Positions 26,958 through 37,664 of a stretch of DNA of 64,000 nt are shown here, one piece after another. The translations under genes and the position numbers were made by a program. Where the stretch lies: contig JADKDL010000019.1 of NCBI GenBank assembly GCA_016714605.1, positions 34,114-98,113 on the forward strand, read 5' to 3'. The stretch's first letter is position 1; each line of letters starts with the position of its first letter. The DNA comes from Bacteroidales bacterium. GTDB lineage: Bacteria > Bacteroidota > Bacteroidia > Bacteroidales > UBA1715. The notes under the pieces were generated by a model. It worked only from the letters and a program-made list of their open reading frames with translations. It did not search any database and was not told the origin of the DNA.

Positions 26958-29900
26958 ATGACAATCTGCATAAAAAAATATTTCCTTCTTCTTTGGGCTT
27001 TATTTGCGATTTGCTCAAATACTGCTGCAACGCCCTATGCTTTTATGAGCATTTCTACTGCCGAAGGTTTGTCGCACAAAACGGTAAACTGTGTACCGCA
27101 AGATAGACAAGGTTTTATTTGGATTGGAACTTCTGACGGTTTAAACAGATTTGATGGGTATTCTTTTAAGAAATATTTTAAGAATGTACAAGATAGTCTT
27201 TCGTTAAAAAACAATAATGTAAATGCAATGACCGAGGATTTAGCCGGAAATCTATGGCTTTGTACCGGAAGAGGTTTTTGCTGTTATTCACCGATATATG
27301 AGTCGTTTTCAAAAATCCATTTCAAAGAGGGAGAAAATAATAAACTTGCCGAAGATATTTGTGTGGACAATAGTGGAAGGGTCTGGGGTGTTGAGAATTC
27401 AAATACCATAATAAATCTTAATTCTGAGAAAAATTACTTAGCTAAACATATTAAACTCGACTCGATTTTGGGTTGTAAAGAACCATTGTTTAACAAAAGA
27501 ATAACCTATGCCGATGGTTTTTTATGGGTTTTTAGTTCGCTTGGGGTAATTCGTTTTAATCCGTCAAATACAACTGCTGTATTGATAAAAGCTCCCATTG
27601 AATTTACCAGTCCTCGCTCTATAAGAAAAGGTAATACGGGTGAATTATTTTTAGTTGATTGGAATCAAAAAATTTATACGCTAAATACAAAAACGCTGGT
27701 AATTGAGTTGTTCAAAGCTCAGGAAATTCTAAAAAATTCCGACCCATCTGTGGGCAATACCGATGTCCTTAAAGATAAAGATGGGGCATTATGGATTTTG
27801 AAGTTTCCAGGACTGAATAAAATATCTGCTTCGGGCGAATTAGAGGAGTTTAATATTACTTCGGGATATGATAAAGATTATGATAAGCTGGTTTTATTCA
27901 ACGCTATGCAAGACTATGATGGAAACATTTGGCTTGGCACACAAGACGAAGGCGTTATTGTAATAAGTAAAAGCAATAATATTTTCAAACATATTTCTAT
28001 AAACACACAAGGGTTTAAAGATTTATATGCTTCGAGCTTTGTAGTAGATGATAATGAGGTTTTGATGTGCAATAACTTTGGTGCTTTTCACAAAAAAAGT
28101 TCTGAAATCGCTTCCAGCACTAGCTTTTCACGAATAACGAGCAATGTAACCTCTATGCTTGCTCAGTATAAAAAGAATGAATATGTTGTATTCGAGAAAA
28201 CAATGTTCTCGTATACAACACCAAAACAAACAAAAAACCTCGCTCTTTGAGACCAAAAACCTACAAAACGGTATTATCGACTCTAGAGGAATTATTTGGG
28301 TTACGCATTGGGAATCGGGTTTAGAAGGCTACAATCCTCTCACAAAGAAACACTACCAAATTGATGTTGATAAAGAAGATAAAAGTCTAAATGTAGTGTT
28401 TACACTCTTGGAAGATGCCGATGGTTCGCTGTGGCTGGGAACTTTCGGTGCAGGTTTGCAACACGTTGAAAATCCTGATTCCGATAAACCTACAATTACC
28501 AAATATGTATTTAATAAAAACGAAAACTCGCTGAGCAACAATTTTATTACATCCATGTTTAATGAGGGTAAAAATGCTCTTTGGTTAGGCACAAACGGTG
28601 GCGGATTGAACCGTTTCGACAAGAAACGTAAAACATTCGAGCATTTCACAACCGATAATGGTTTGAGAAGTAATGTGGTTCAGGCTATTGTAATGGATCT
28701 TGACAGTAATATTTGGTTTTCGTCTAATGTCATTTCAAAATTAGATACCAAAGAAAAAACCATAACGCATTACGATGCAAGCGATGGTGTTTATAGCAGA
28801 TATTTTACCTGTCATGCGCAAAGCAATCCCGATGGCACGCTCTATTTTGGCGATGATAAAGGTATTCTTACATTCAATCCGAAATATATTGATAATAATA
28901 AAATAGCTCCTATTCCAGAACTTTCGGCTATTCGTCTGTTTGGAAAGGAGATTAATCCAAGGGAAATGCACAAAGACATAGTGCCGTTCAACAAGTCAAT
29001 CACCTTTTCCGATACCATAGAATTGCCGTTTTATCTAAATTCGCTTTCGCTAGAATTTGCCAGTATACTGCAACCCAACAGCAAGAGCGTAAGCTATTCG
29101 TTCATGATGGAAGGCATAGACGAGCAGTGGATTTATACAAAATATTCAGAAAGACAGGCTATATACGTGAGCCTTCCGCATGGAAAATACACCTTTGTAG
29201 TGAGGGCTTCGCTTGGCAATAATATTTGGAGTAAGCCTCGTATGTTGCACATTATCATATCGCCTCCTTGGTGGAAAATGCTGTGGTTCAGACTTACATT
29301 TGTACTTTTTTTCACTATCGCAATAGCTTCGCTCATATATTTTTACACCAAAAATTTAAAGCAACGAAACATAAGACTAGAGCAGCTTGTAGCTCGCCGT
29401 ACTGATGAACTACAAAAAAACAACACAACACTGCAAGAAGAGAGAATTGTGGTGGAAATGAAGAACAAACAACTCAATGATGTGCTGCAATCAAAAGAAA
29501 AACTGATAAATATTATAGCACACGATTTCAAAGGCCCGCTGAATGGTATATTCGGGTTTGCTCAACTTATTCAAAATGAAAAAAACAAAAAGAGATATGA
29601 TAAAATAGACGAACTTATTGATATTATTTCAAATTCAGCAAAATCGCTCGTTGGTCAGATGGTTGCCCTGCTTGATTGGACCAAGTCCGAAGACAAAAAT
29701 CTACAGGCAAACCCCATTGAAATTCACACAAAGATTCTTGTAGAAGATGCTATTTCGTTGGTGAAAACCATTGCAGACCAAAAGAACATTTCTATTGAAT
29801 TGCACAACGATTGTGTATTCAATTCTGTGGTAGACCCGCTAATGGGAAGCATGGTTTTCAGGAATATTTTATCTAATGCTATTAAGTACACTCACCAAGG

Positions 29901-31014
29901 CGGAACAGTAACCATATTGATACAAGAGTCGACCGAAGGCGTTGCAATTTCTTTTGTAGACAATGGAATTGGGATGACAAAAGAAAAGATAGACAGCCTT
30001 TTTTCAACCGATGAACTGCAAGAATCTACACCGGGTACCGATAATGAAACGGGTACTGGTTTTGGCTTACGAATGAGCAAAATATTCCTTGATAAAAACA
30101 ATGGTAAACTATCAATCACCAGTGCAGAAAGGCAGGGAACGGTAGTAACTATAACGCTCCCAAAAGGCTCAAAAAATATATTGGAAGAAGCAACATCAAA
30201 CACAACAGAACAAAACACTACTTTAGCAGAACAGACCGTAAGTCGTTCAAAAAATATTGTTCTTGTGGTTGACGATGACAAGGAAGTAATAAATATAATT
30301 AAGAAAACGCTAGAAGAATACTGCGATGTGATTGAAGCACCAAACGGTAAAGAGGGAATAAGTATAGCAATGCAGGTATTGCCCGATGTAATTATAAGCG
30401 ATATACAAATGCCCGGAACTACAGGAATAGAGCTGTGCGAATACCTGAAGAAAAACAAAAAAACAGCTCACATTCCTCTTCTTATGGTGAGTTCGTTCAA
30501 CGACGAAGAGACAAAAAACAATGCTTTTAGTGTAGGTGCTAACGACTATATTGAGAAACCGTTTAACGCCTTCCAGTTGTTGAAAAAGGTTGAAGCTTTG
30601 CTCGTTTTGAAACAGAAAATAAGTGAAAAAACAAGAACCGATGTTGCCATAGAGCTCTACCCCGACATGCCCGATGAGTATGATAATAAGCTTATACAGA
30701 AGGTTAACGCATTTGTAGATAGTCACATAAACATAGAAAAACTGAATGTAAATTTTATAGCCCAAGAACTAAATATAAGCAGGACACAACTTTGGCGATT
30801 GTACAAAAGCAGAACCGGAGAGACTCTTGGCGATTATATAAAAGAACGCAAACTGCAAAAGGCTTATGCCCTACTCTTAACCCAAAAATATCGCATATCA
30901 GATATTGCTTAAGAGCTAGGATATGCAGAACCCCGTTATTTCAGTAAGTGGTTTGCCAAGGAATGTGGCATGTCTCCAACCCAGTATATTGAGAAAATGA
31001 ATAATTTGAAATAG
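26958..31014 (+). CDS. Hybrid two-component sensor-regulator (propeller, histidine kinase, receiver, AraC); frame broken
   Basis: Signal peptide, then a long periplasmic sensor of propeller repeats (FIWIGTSDGLNRFDGYSF, NIWLGTQDEGV, ALWLGTNGGGLNRFD) and a Y_Y_Y-type domain (YSFMMEGIDEQWIYT). A membrane helix follows near 29280-29345, then the HisKA box (LINIIAHDFKGPLNGIFGFAQLI), HATPase (ILSNAIKYT, DNGIGM, GTGFGLRMSK), a receiver (VVDDDKEVINI, phosphorylatable D in DVIISDIQMPG, K in EKPF) and an AraC-type DNA-binding domain. Such one-protein systems sense oligosaccharides and induce degradation loci. Two disruptions occur: a frame change near 28235, and TAA at 30910-30912 inside the AraC domain (SDIA, stop, ELGYAEPRYFSKWF). 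Reading continues in frame to 31014. It lies directly upstream of a glycosidase gene. Confidence 0.9.
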
Positions 31015-31017
31015 AAT

Positions 31018-31062
31018 GTTCAAATTCGGAGTGCGACTTTAAGTCGCACCCCGAATTTGAAC
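31018..31062 (+). repeat. Long near-perfect palindrome after the hybrid sensor
   Basis: TTCAAATTCGG and CCGAATTTGAA flank an inner perfect palindrome GTGCGACTTTAAGTCGCAC, giving about 20 bp of stem. No long T-run follows, so it is either an atypical terminator or a REP-like element. A similar GACT..AGTC core recurs at 35379-35405. Confidence 0.6.
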
Positions 31063-31196
31063 AACTGCACCTTTAAGTTACACTTATAGCACACTATTGA
31101 AACACCTGTAGAACTTCATAAACCATATTGCAGTATAATTTTACATTCACAAAGACAAAGAAAATTATACCAATATTTTATGAAAGGAATGTAACT

Positions 31197-33473
31197 ATGA
31201 GAAGATTAATTTTCGCACTATCACTTGCTTTATTAGCAAATATAGCAATAGCACAACAAACGCTTACTGTCGATTTATCGAAAGAGATTCGTCCGGTTAC
31301 GCACTGTGCTTCCGGTTCGCTCTATGGATTCACAGAAACCCTGCCTACCGATGTAGCTACAATGGTAGCACCCCTTAAACCAAAAGTATTTGCCAACCCT
31401 GCTATAAGTGGCACAGGGCATCAGCAACCTATAGGCGATGCGCTTAAAGTGTCAGCAAGACTCGTAGGTACAACTGCTAAAGTTCAGGTACGTTTGGCTG
31501 ATATTCTTCCCGGATGGCCTTACAAATGGCCCGGATTAACAAGTTGGCTAAATCAGTGTACCAGTATTATAAATGCAAAGAAAGCATCAGGAAGAACCAA
31601 CTACGATGGCTATGAAATATGGAACGAACCTTATGGAACGTGGAACGATGCTAATGGCAGCTTCCACTCTGCTTTGTGGAAACCTACTTACGATTTGATA
31701 AAAAAATTAGATCCAACCGAACGTATTATCGGACCATCGTTAGCATATTACAGTAGCTCTCAGATGAAAGATTTTCTTACCTATTGCAAAGCTAATAATT
31801 GTCTGCCCGATGTAATCTGTTGGCATCAGTGGGGAGCCGCTGGTTTTGTCGATGCGCTTAATAATTACAGAGCTCTTGAAGTAAGTTTAGGTATTTCGCC
31901 ACGTGCTGTCTCTATCAACGAATATTCATCAAAAACCAGCGACCCGTATGAAGGTTGCCCCGGATATTCGGTTCCGTTTATTGCAAAATTTGAGCGTCAT
32001 GGTGTAGAAAGTGCGTGTATTTCATGGTGGCACACTGCATATCCCGGACGGTTGGGAAGTTTGCTCACCCCATCGAACCAAAAAGGTGGCGGATGGTATT
32101 TGTACAAATGGTATGGCGATATGTCAGGGAACATGGTGCAAGTTACACCTCCCAACGACAAAAGCGATGGTATAGACGGATTTGGATGTATTGACAAAAC
32201 CCTAAACTATGCCAGTATTTGTATAGGTGGAAATTACACCGGTACGGTAAATGTGAAAATAAATGGAATACCTGCAACCTACGGTTCTAAAGTGAAAGTA
32301 ACACTCGACTATGTAACATGGGTGAACAAAGATTCGCCTGTTTCTGGAACAACCGCTATTTCTAGCACTTCATACAATGTATCGAACAATACGATAACCG
32401 TTCCGGTAAACGTAAGCAGTAATTTATATGCCTACAGAGTATTGGTAGAACCCGAAAATGTTGTCGTTGCACCAACTATTAAAATAACCACACCAGTAAA
32501 CAATGCCGTATTTACAGCTCCAGCAACTATTCCAATTGACGTAACAGCAGCCGATGCCGATGGAACTATAAGTAATATTTTTTATTATGTAAATGATGTG
32601 CTTGTTCAAGAAGAGTGGGTTGCACCTTACGCATTCAACTATACCGCAACCAATGCCGGAACATATATAATCAAAGCCATTGCTACTGATAATAGTGGCA
32701 ATAAAGCCGAAGACATTGTAACGGTGAAGGTAAACGTTCCCCAAGGTCCTTACGGTGGCACTCCACATGCTATTCCGGGCAAGATAGAGCTTGAAAACTT
32801 CGATGTGGGTGGAAACGCTGTTGCTTACTCTGATAATACTCCCGGCTCACAAGTTGACCCACGTCCTAATTTCCGTACCGACGAAGATGTGGACATAGAA
32901 AACTGTACCGATGTAGGCACCGGCTACAATTTAGGTTGGACAGTCGCAGGCGAATGGTTGGAATATACGGTAAACGTGGCTACAGCAGGAAAATACACCC
33001 TTACGTTCAGAGCTGCTTGTAATGGCGACGGTCGCACTGTTTCACTTTCTACTAATGGAACAACAATAGCTAATACTATTGCCATTCCAAACACCACCGG
33101 TTGGCAAATTTGGGAAGATGTAACAGTCAGCGATGTGAATCTAGAAGCCGGAGTTCAAACACTACGACTTACCATTGGTGCTACCGACTATGTGAATCTT
33201 AACTATATGAGCTTCACCTCTCAGTCGCTACCGCCAACTACAATTTCTCTTAAAACAGGTTGGAACCTTATAGGTTGCCCAATAGACGGCAGTACCGATA
33301 TAGCAAAAGCCTTATCGAGCATTTGGGATAAAGTTGAAGTAGTAAAAAACAACGATGCTTTCTACAATAAATCGCAGTCAGGTTTTCTAAACAGCTTAAC
33401 CAAACTCAACTGGAGTGGCGGTTATCTGGTAAAAGTAAGCAGCAATTGTGAGCTGGATTGGATTGTGAGGTAA
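31197..33473 (+). CDS. Secreted clan GH-A-like glycoside hydrolase with Ig-like and CBM6 modules
   Basis: I chose the ATG at 31197 because it starts the signal peptide MRRLIFALSLALLANIAIAQ; an upstream in-frame start adds an unlikely leader. Residues 25-330 form a TIM-barrel-like region with a probable acid/base in YEIWNEPYGTW and a probable nucleophile in AVSINEYSSK, the Asn-Glu-Pro and Glu pattern of clan GH-A. It may be GH39-like, but the exact family and substrate cannot be fixed by eye. An Ig-like domain (ITTPVNNAVFTAPATIPIDV), a CBM6 (IPGKIELENFDVGG to YVNLNYMSF) and the GWNLIGCP domain follow. The frame is intact. The hybrid sensor just upstream suggests carbohydrate-dependent control. 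Confidence 0.8.
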   Translation: MRRLIFALSLALLANIAIAQQTLTVDLSKEIRPVTHCASGSLYGFTETLPTDVATMVAPLKPKVFANPAISGTGHQQPIGDALKVSARLVGTTAKVQVRLADILPGWPYKWPGLTSWLNQCTSIINAKKASGRTNYDGYEIWNEPYGTWNDANGSFHSALWKPTYDLIKKLDPTERIIGPSLAYYSSSQMKDFLTYCKANNCLPDVICWHQWGAAGFVDALNNYRALEVSLGISPRAVSINEYSSKTSDPYEGCPGYSVPFIAKFERHGVESACISWWHTAYPGRLGSLLTPSNQKGGGWYLYKWYGDMSGNMVQVTPPNDKSDGIDGFGCIDKTLNYASICIGGNYTGTVNVKINGIPATYGSKVKVTLDYVTWVNKDSPVSGTTAISSTSYNVSNNTITVPVNVSSNLYAYRVLVEPENVVVAPTIKITTPVNNAVFTAPATIPIDVTAADADGTISNIFYYVNDVLVQEEWVAPYAFNYTATNAGTYIIKAIATDNSGNKAEDIVTVKVNVPQGPYGGTPHAIPGKIELENFDVGGNAVAYSDNTPGSQVDPRPNFRTDEDVDIENCTDVGTGYNLGWTVAGEWLEYTVNVATAGKYTLTFRAACNGDGRTVSLSTNGTTIANTIAIPNTTGWQIWEDVTVSDVNLEAGVQTLRLTIGATDYVNLNYMSFTSQSLPPTTISLKTGWNLIGCPIDGSTDIAKALSSIWDKVEVVKNNDAFYNKSQSGFLNSLTKLNWSGGYLVKVSSNCELDWIVR

Positions 33474-33516
33474 ATCTTTACTCTATAACAAATATTATTG
33501 ATAAATAGACAGAAAA

Positions 33517-33550
33517 AATGGGTTACTTATAAAAGTAACCCATTAAAATT
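33517..33550 (+). terminator. Rho-independent terminator
   Basis: A perfect 12-bp stem (AATGGGTTACTT with AAGTAACCCATT) has a short loop, 44 bases after the glycosidase stop, followed by AAAATTTTT. Confidence 0.75.
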
Positions 33551-34130
33551 TTTGTCACTTTTCTGCATAGACTTTTATCCATTTTCCAAACTCAACTGAA
33601 ATTTTTTTAAAGTTTGATTTGACTAAAATCAAAAAAAGAAAAATAATGAAGATAAAAACAACTATTAAAATACTTATCATTTTTTAAAATTATGAAAAGG
33701 TTTTTCTTTACTCTAAAACAAAGTTATGAAACATTAAAAAAAAACAATTTACTTTTATAACAATAATTTTATAAGTAAAAACCCTTGCCCCAGCAAGTTT
33801 TAGTATGCATCCCAAACCCAAAATATTACTTAAGAGTCTGGGTTCAGCCTGACTCTTGTTTTACAGAGCTTAATTTATAACGCAAGTTCACCCCATTATT
33901 CAAAGTATCTTCGTATTGTAATTGTATTTAAAACCTTTGAGCTGTTTTAAGTAATTGTTTTTCCCATTTAGCTCAATCCATTCCTAAGCTTTTTAGCAAA
34001 AGAATAAACAACACAAAACAACATATCTTGCATATTTCAATTAAGTAAAGGTAATTTTAGAAGCTGATAAGATAACGTTTAAATATAGCAGATATATACA
34101 GAATAGAACATTTAAAGATGGGATATTGAA
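33551..34130. other. Intergenic gap, nothing recognised
   Basis: About 580 AT-rich bases contain only short frames and no convincing RNA gene. A short direct motif (GAGTCTGGG / CTGACTCTTG) near 33830-33857 may be a weak hairpin. Confidence 0.45.
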
Positions 34131-34136
34131 TTTTTG

Positions 34137-34228
34137 TAGCTCATCTTAAAAGCAAATACAGCTCAAAAAAAACAGATAATGAGCTAAAAAAAACAGATAA
34201 TGAGCTAAAAACACTATCTTTGTGAGCT
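34137..34228 (+). repeat. Five helically phased TGAGCT motifs upstream of the Fic gene
   Basis: The hexamer TGAGCT or its complement AGCTCA occurs at 34138, 34160, 34180, 34201 and 34223. Spacing is 20-22 bases, two helical turns. The last three copies share the extension TGAGCTAAAA, and AAACAGATAA recurs between copies. The array overlaps the -7 box at 34215-34222. It looks like an operator array, most simply for autoregulation by the winged-helix part of the adjacent Fic protein. Confidence 0.6.
34215..34222 (+). promoter_or_regulatory. -7 promoter box for the Fic gene
   Basis: TATCTTTG matches TAnnTTTG, 19 bases before the ATG at 34241. It is embedded between the last two TGAGCT motifs. 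Confidence 0.5.
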
Positions 34229-34240
34229 AAAAATTATAGA

Positions 34241-35280
34241 ATGATTGAATCTAGAGACCAGAAAATAATTGATTTTATAAAGCAAATAGGAGCTTGCTCT
34301 TCAAAGATAGTTCACGATAATGTAGACATATCAGTAAGTTATGCTACACTAAAAGAATTTTATCAAAGTTAGTAACAGAAAACTATCTTACGTCTTTAGG
34401 CCAAGGAAAAAGTACTAAATATTGTATTTCACCAACATTTGAGCTCCTTGCACCAATTGATATTGAAAAGTATTATGAGAAAGAAATTGATAAAAGAGAC
34501 ATAAAAGAAGGTTTCAATTTCTCAATTATCAACGAAGTCCTTGCAAAGAATAGCGTTTTTACTGATACTGAATTAGAAAAACTCAACCAACTTCAAACAT
34601 ATTTTCTGAACAATATATCGCAACTATCCGAATTTGAATATAATAAAGAGTTTGAGCGATTAGCAATTGATTTAAGCTGGAAATCTTCGCAAATAGAAGG
34701 TAATACATATTCATTATTAGAAACTGAGAGGCTACTAAAAGACAAGGAAACAGCAGCAGGTAAAACAAGGGAGGAAGCAACAATGCTTCTTAACCATAAA
34801 GATGCATTAGATTTCATAATTGAAAATCCTGATTTTTTACATCCTTTATCTGTTGCAAAAATTGAGGATATTCATAGTATTCTAACCAAAGAACTGTTGG
34901 TTGAACGTAATTTGAGAAAACGTCGTGTTGGTATTTCTGGAACTAATTATCGCCCTTTAGATAATGAATTTCAAATATTAGAAGCTTTAAGGAATTCCTG
35001 TGATGTAATTAACTCAAAGGTTAGTATTTTTGAAAAAGCAATATTAGCATTAGTGTTGATATCATATATTCAGCCATTTGTAGATGGAAATAAAAGAACT
35101 GCCAGAATTGTAAGCAATGCTATTTTAATGAATGAAAAACATTGTCCATTATCCTTTAGAACCGTTGATTCCATTGACTATAAAAAAGCAATGTTATTGT
35201 TTTACGAACAGAACAATATTTCCAAAATAAAGGATATTTTTATGGAACAATTTGAATTTGCCGTAAAAACATATTTTTAA
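34241..35280 (+). CDS. Fic-domain protein with N-terminal winged helix; catalytic His replaced by Gln (frame broken)
   Basis: The N-terminal 70 residues look like a winged helix (QKIIDFIKQIGACSSKIVHDN, YATLKRILSKLVTENYLTSLGQG). A Fic helical core follows, with the inhibitory motif SSQIEGN upstream of the active site (class II arrangement). Fic enzymes transfer AMP or other groups to protein hydroxyls through HPFxDGN(G/K)R. Here the motif reads QPFVDGNKRTAR, the catalytic histidine being glutamine (CAG at 35071). If real, nucleotidyl transfer should be lost, leaving perhaps a DNA-binding or sensing role. One missing A near 34357 breaks the frame between YATLK and ILSKL; restoring it gives about 346 residues. 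The array of TGAGCT motifs lies just upstream. Confidence 0.82.
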
Positions 35281-35378
35281 AAAACGAGTCACATTTTAGT
35301 AAACTACCAACAAACATTTACCAATAATCTCCAAAAATGCTCTGAACTTAATGAATAATGCAAGCTCAAGATTATAAT

Positions 35379-35405
35379 AACAGGGCGACTTTTAGTCACC
35401 CCGTT
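35379..35405 (-). terminator. Hairpin after the small STAS-like gene
   Basis: On the minus strand AACGGGGTGACT pairs with AGTCGCCCTGTT (one mismatch, one wobble) around a 3-base loop. It starts 13 bases after the stop codon. No T-run follows, so termination is uncertain. Confidence 0.45.
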
Positions 35406-35418
35406 AATGTTCCAAATC

Positions 35419-35787
35419 TTAATTTCTTTTTGAATACAACCAGTTTTTTGCCTCGTCAACGGTTGAAAACGTTTTCACTTCTCTACCGGTTAAGGTTAAA
35501 AATCCATTAAACATAACCTGCAACAACCCGTTTACTCCTACCACTGCACTAGCTTTTACATAGGGCTTGTTACTTTTCACTACATCAATCAGCATTTCTT
35601 TTACTTTATTATTGAAATGCATCCCATTTACATTTACCAACGAAAATACCGATGCTTTTGGTTGTGTTTGAATAAACGATTTTGACTCCTTTAGTACTAC
35701 TCCTATTTCTTCGGGCGTCTTTAGATTTGAAAGATCAAGCTGAAATATCTTCAAACCTTGATGATAAATTGTTTGCGTTTTTCCCAT
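35419..35787 (-). CDS. Small STAS-like (SpoIIAA-like fold) protein
   Basis: The 122-residue protein starts at the ATG at 35787, which is preferred over an upstream in-frame start because a promoter -7 box lies 41 bases before it and the upstream extension has no domain. The pattern is alternating strand and helix: GLKIFQLDLSNLKTPEEIGVVLKESKSFI, SVFSLVNVNGMHFNNKVKEMLIDVVKSN, KASAVVGVNGLLQVMFNGFLTL, VKTFSTVDEAKNWL. This matches small Bacteroidota proteins with a STAS/SpoIIAA-like fold of unknown function. No catalytic motif is seen. It is divergent from the cobyric acid synthase gene. Confidence 0.6.
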   Translation of the reverse strand: MGKTQTIYHQGLKIFQLDLSNLKTPEEIGVVLKESKSFIQTQPKASVFSLVNVNGMHFNNKVKEMLIDVVKSNKPYVKASAVVGVNGLLQVMFNGFLTLTGREVKTFSTVDEAKNWLYSKRN

Positions 35788-35827
35788 GGTAATATAATTT
35801 AAAATAATTATTACAAACTTTTTTTTA

Positions 35828-35835
35828 CAAATATA
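35828..35835 (-). promoter_or_regulatory. -7 promoter box for the STAS-like gene
   Basis: The minus strand reads TATATTTG, an exact TAnnTTTG match, 41 bases before the start codon. Confidence 0.5.
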
Positions 35836-35993
35836 ATATGACTTTTTTCTTCTATGTAGCTGTAAAAGAAGCAGAACAAAATTAGAAGTTTGGCAATTAT
35901 TTGTAATCATTATAATTTTATAATTGACATTGTGATTGTTATATTCCTTGAATTGAGAAATATTACAATAGTGAATAACTAACTTTAAAAGTT

Positions 35994-36024
35994 TTTGCAG
36001 CAAACTTCATTAATCTTAACTTTG
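35994..36024 (+). promoter_or_regulatory. Strong Bacteroidota-type promoter for cobyric acid synthase
   Basis: TTTG at 35994-35997 and TAACTTTG at 36017-36024 are separated by exactly 19 bases, the classical -33/-7 arrangement. The start codon lies 106 bases downstream. Confidence 0.65.
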
Positions 36025-36129
36025 CTGTTCAATTAATTTGACGATAAAAATCTTGATAATTGATGATTAAAATTACCGATTAAAACGCTTTACCTATTTT
36101 TACATTTTTCTTTTATTCAATTTTATAAA

Positions 36130-37597
36130 ATGGCAAAACTTCGTCCCATAATGCTTGTAGGTACAGGCTCCGATGTAGGAAAATCTGTATTATGTTCGGC
36201 TCTTTGCCGTATCTTCATGCAAGACGGCTACGCTCCTGCCCCATTTAAAGCACAAAACATGTCGCTCAACAGTTTTGCCACCCCCGATGGATTAGAGATT
36301 GGCAGAGCACAAGCAGTACAGGCAGAGGCGTGCGGAATTCCTTGTTCGGTAGAGATGAACCCCGTATTGCTCAAACCTACAAATAATATGAGTTCGCAGG
36401 TAGTACTTTGGGGCAAACCGATTGGCAACAGAAGCGCAGCCGACTATTTCACCGAAGACAACCGCAATACTCTCTTTGCAGAAGTTACCAAGGCTTTTGA
36501 CATGCTCAACAGGAAACACAATCCGGTTGTAATGGAAGGTGCCGGAAGCATTTCGGAGGTAAACCTCTGGGAGCGAGATATTGTGAATATGCGTATGGCG
36601 CTTCATGCACAAGCCAATGTTTACTTGGTTGCCGATATAGACCGTGGCGGCGTTTTCGCTTCTGTTTATGGCTCACTCCTGCTGCTGCCCGAACATGAAC
36701 GTAAATTAATAAAAGGCATCATCATTAATAAATTTAGAGGCGATATTAATTTGTTTACTGAAGGAAAACAGATATTAGAACGTTTATGCGGCATTCCGGT
36801 AGTTGGCATTGTGCCTTATTTCAAAGATATTGTTATTGAGCAAGAAGATTCTGTTGTGCTCGATACAATGAAAAAAGGTAACAATCAGGGGAAAATTTCC
36901 ATTGCAGTTGTCCTATTACAACACATGTCTAATTTCACCGATTTCCAGATGCTGGAGCAAATTCCCGATGTGAATCTGTTCTACACGCAAAGTTCGGGAG
37001 ATTTGCTACAGGCTGAAATTGTGATAATTCCCGGCAGCAAAAACACCATTGCCGATATGTTGTTTTTGCGAAAATCTGGCATAGCAAAATCACTTTTGGG
37101 AGCGACACCGTCAAGGCAAACCGCTCTATGGAATATGTGGTGGCTATCAGATTATGGGTAAAGAAATACATGACCCGCTGCATATTGAGGGCGATGTTGA
37201 AAGTATTCCGGGCTTGGGTATTTTACCAATAATCACCACCCTTGCAGCAGAGAAAAAGACAGAACAGTGTCGATTTTCGTTTCTAGATGGTGCGGTTGAA
37301 AATGTGGGTTACGAAATACACGTCGGTAAATCGGATGCTGAACCCGAACAACCGCTTTGTAAAATAAACGGCACGGTAAACGACGGCTATTATCTTAATT
37401 CAAAAACATGGGGAACCTATATTCATGGCATATTCGACAACGAAACCATTGTAAAACAGATTCTCAACCAAGTGAACAGCTCGGTAGCAGAATCAATAAA
37501 TCATACCGATTTCAAAGAGCAGCAATACAACAAACTCGCTACGCTTTTTCGTGAATGTGTTGATATGGATTATATCTATGGACATCTCAAAATATAA
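36130..37597 (+). CDS. cobQ: Cobyric acid synthase (frame broken near 37100)
   Basis: This glutamine-dependent enzyme amidates the corrin side chains of adenosylcobyrinic acid diamide in cobalamin synthesis. The N-terminal ATPase-like domain has MLVGTGSDVGKSVL (phosphate-binding), KAQNMSLNSF and DIDRGGVFAS. The C-terminal glutamine amidotransferase domain has GSKNTIADM, the nucleophile cysteine in PLYGICGGYQIMGKE and the histidine in WGTYIHGIFDN. The two parts are in different frames; the change lies between SLLG and GKPLYG near 37090-37110. Joined, the protein is about 488 residues, the normal length. No other cobalamin gene lies in the window. Confidence 0.92.
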
Positions 37598-37664
37598 TTA
37601 ATTAATTTAAGCAAATAAGAAACTCTTATTTACTACTTTAAAAATTGAATTTCAACAAACATAA

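Noticed and set aside
34137..34228. CRISPR array at the repeated TGAGCT region
   Set aside because: The repeat unit is only 6-10 bases with AT-rich, related spacers and no cas genes. A promoter-overlapping operator array fits better.
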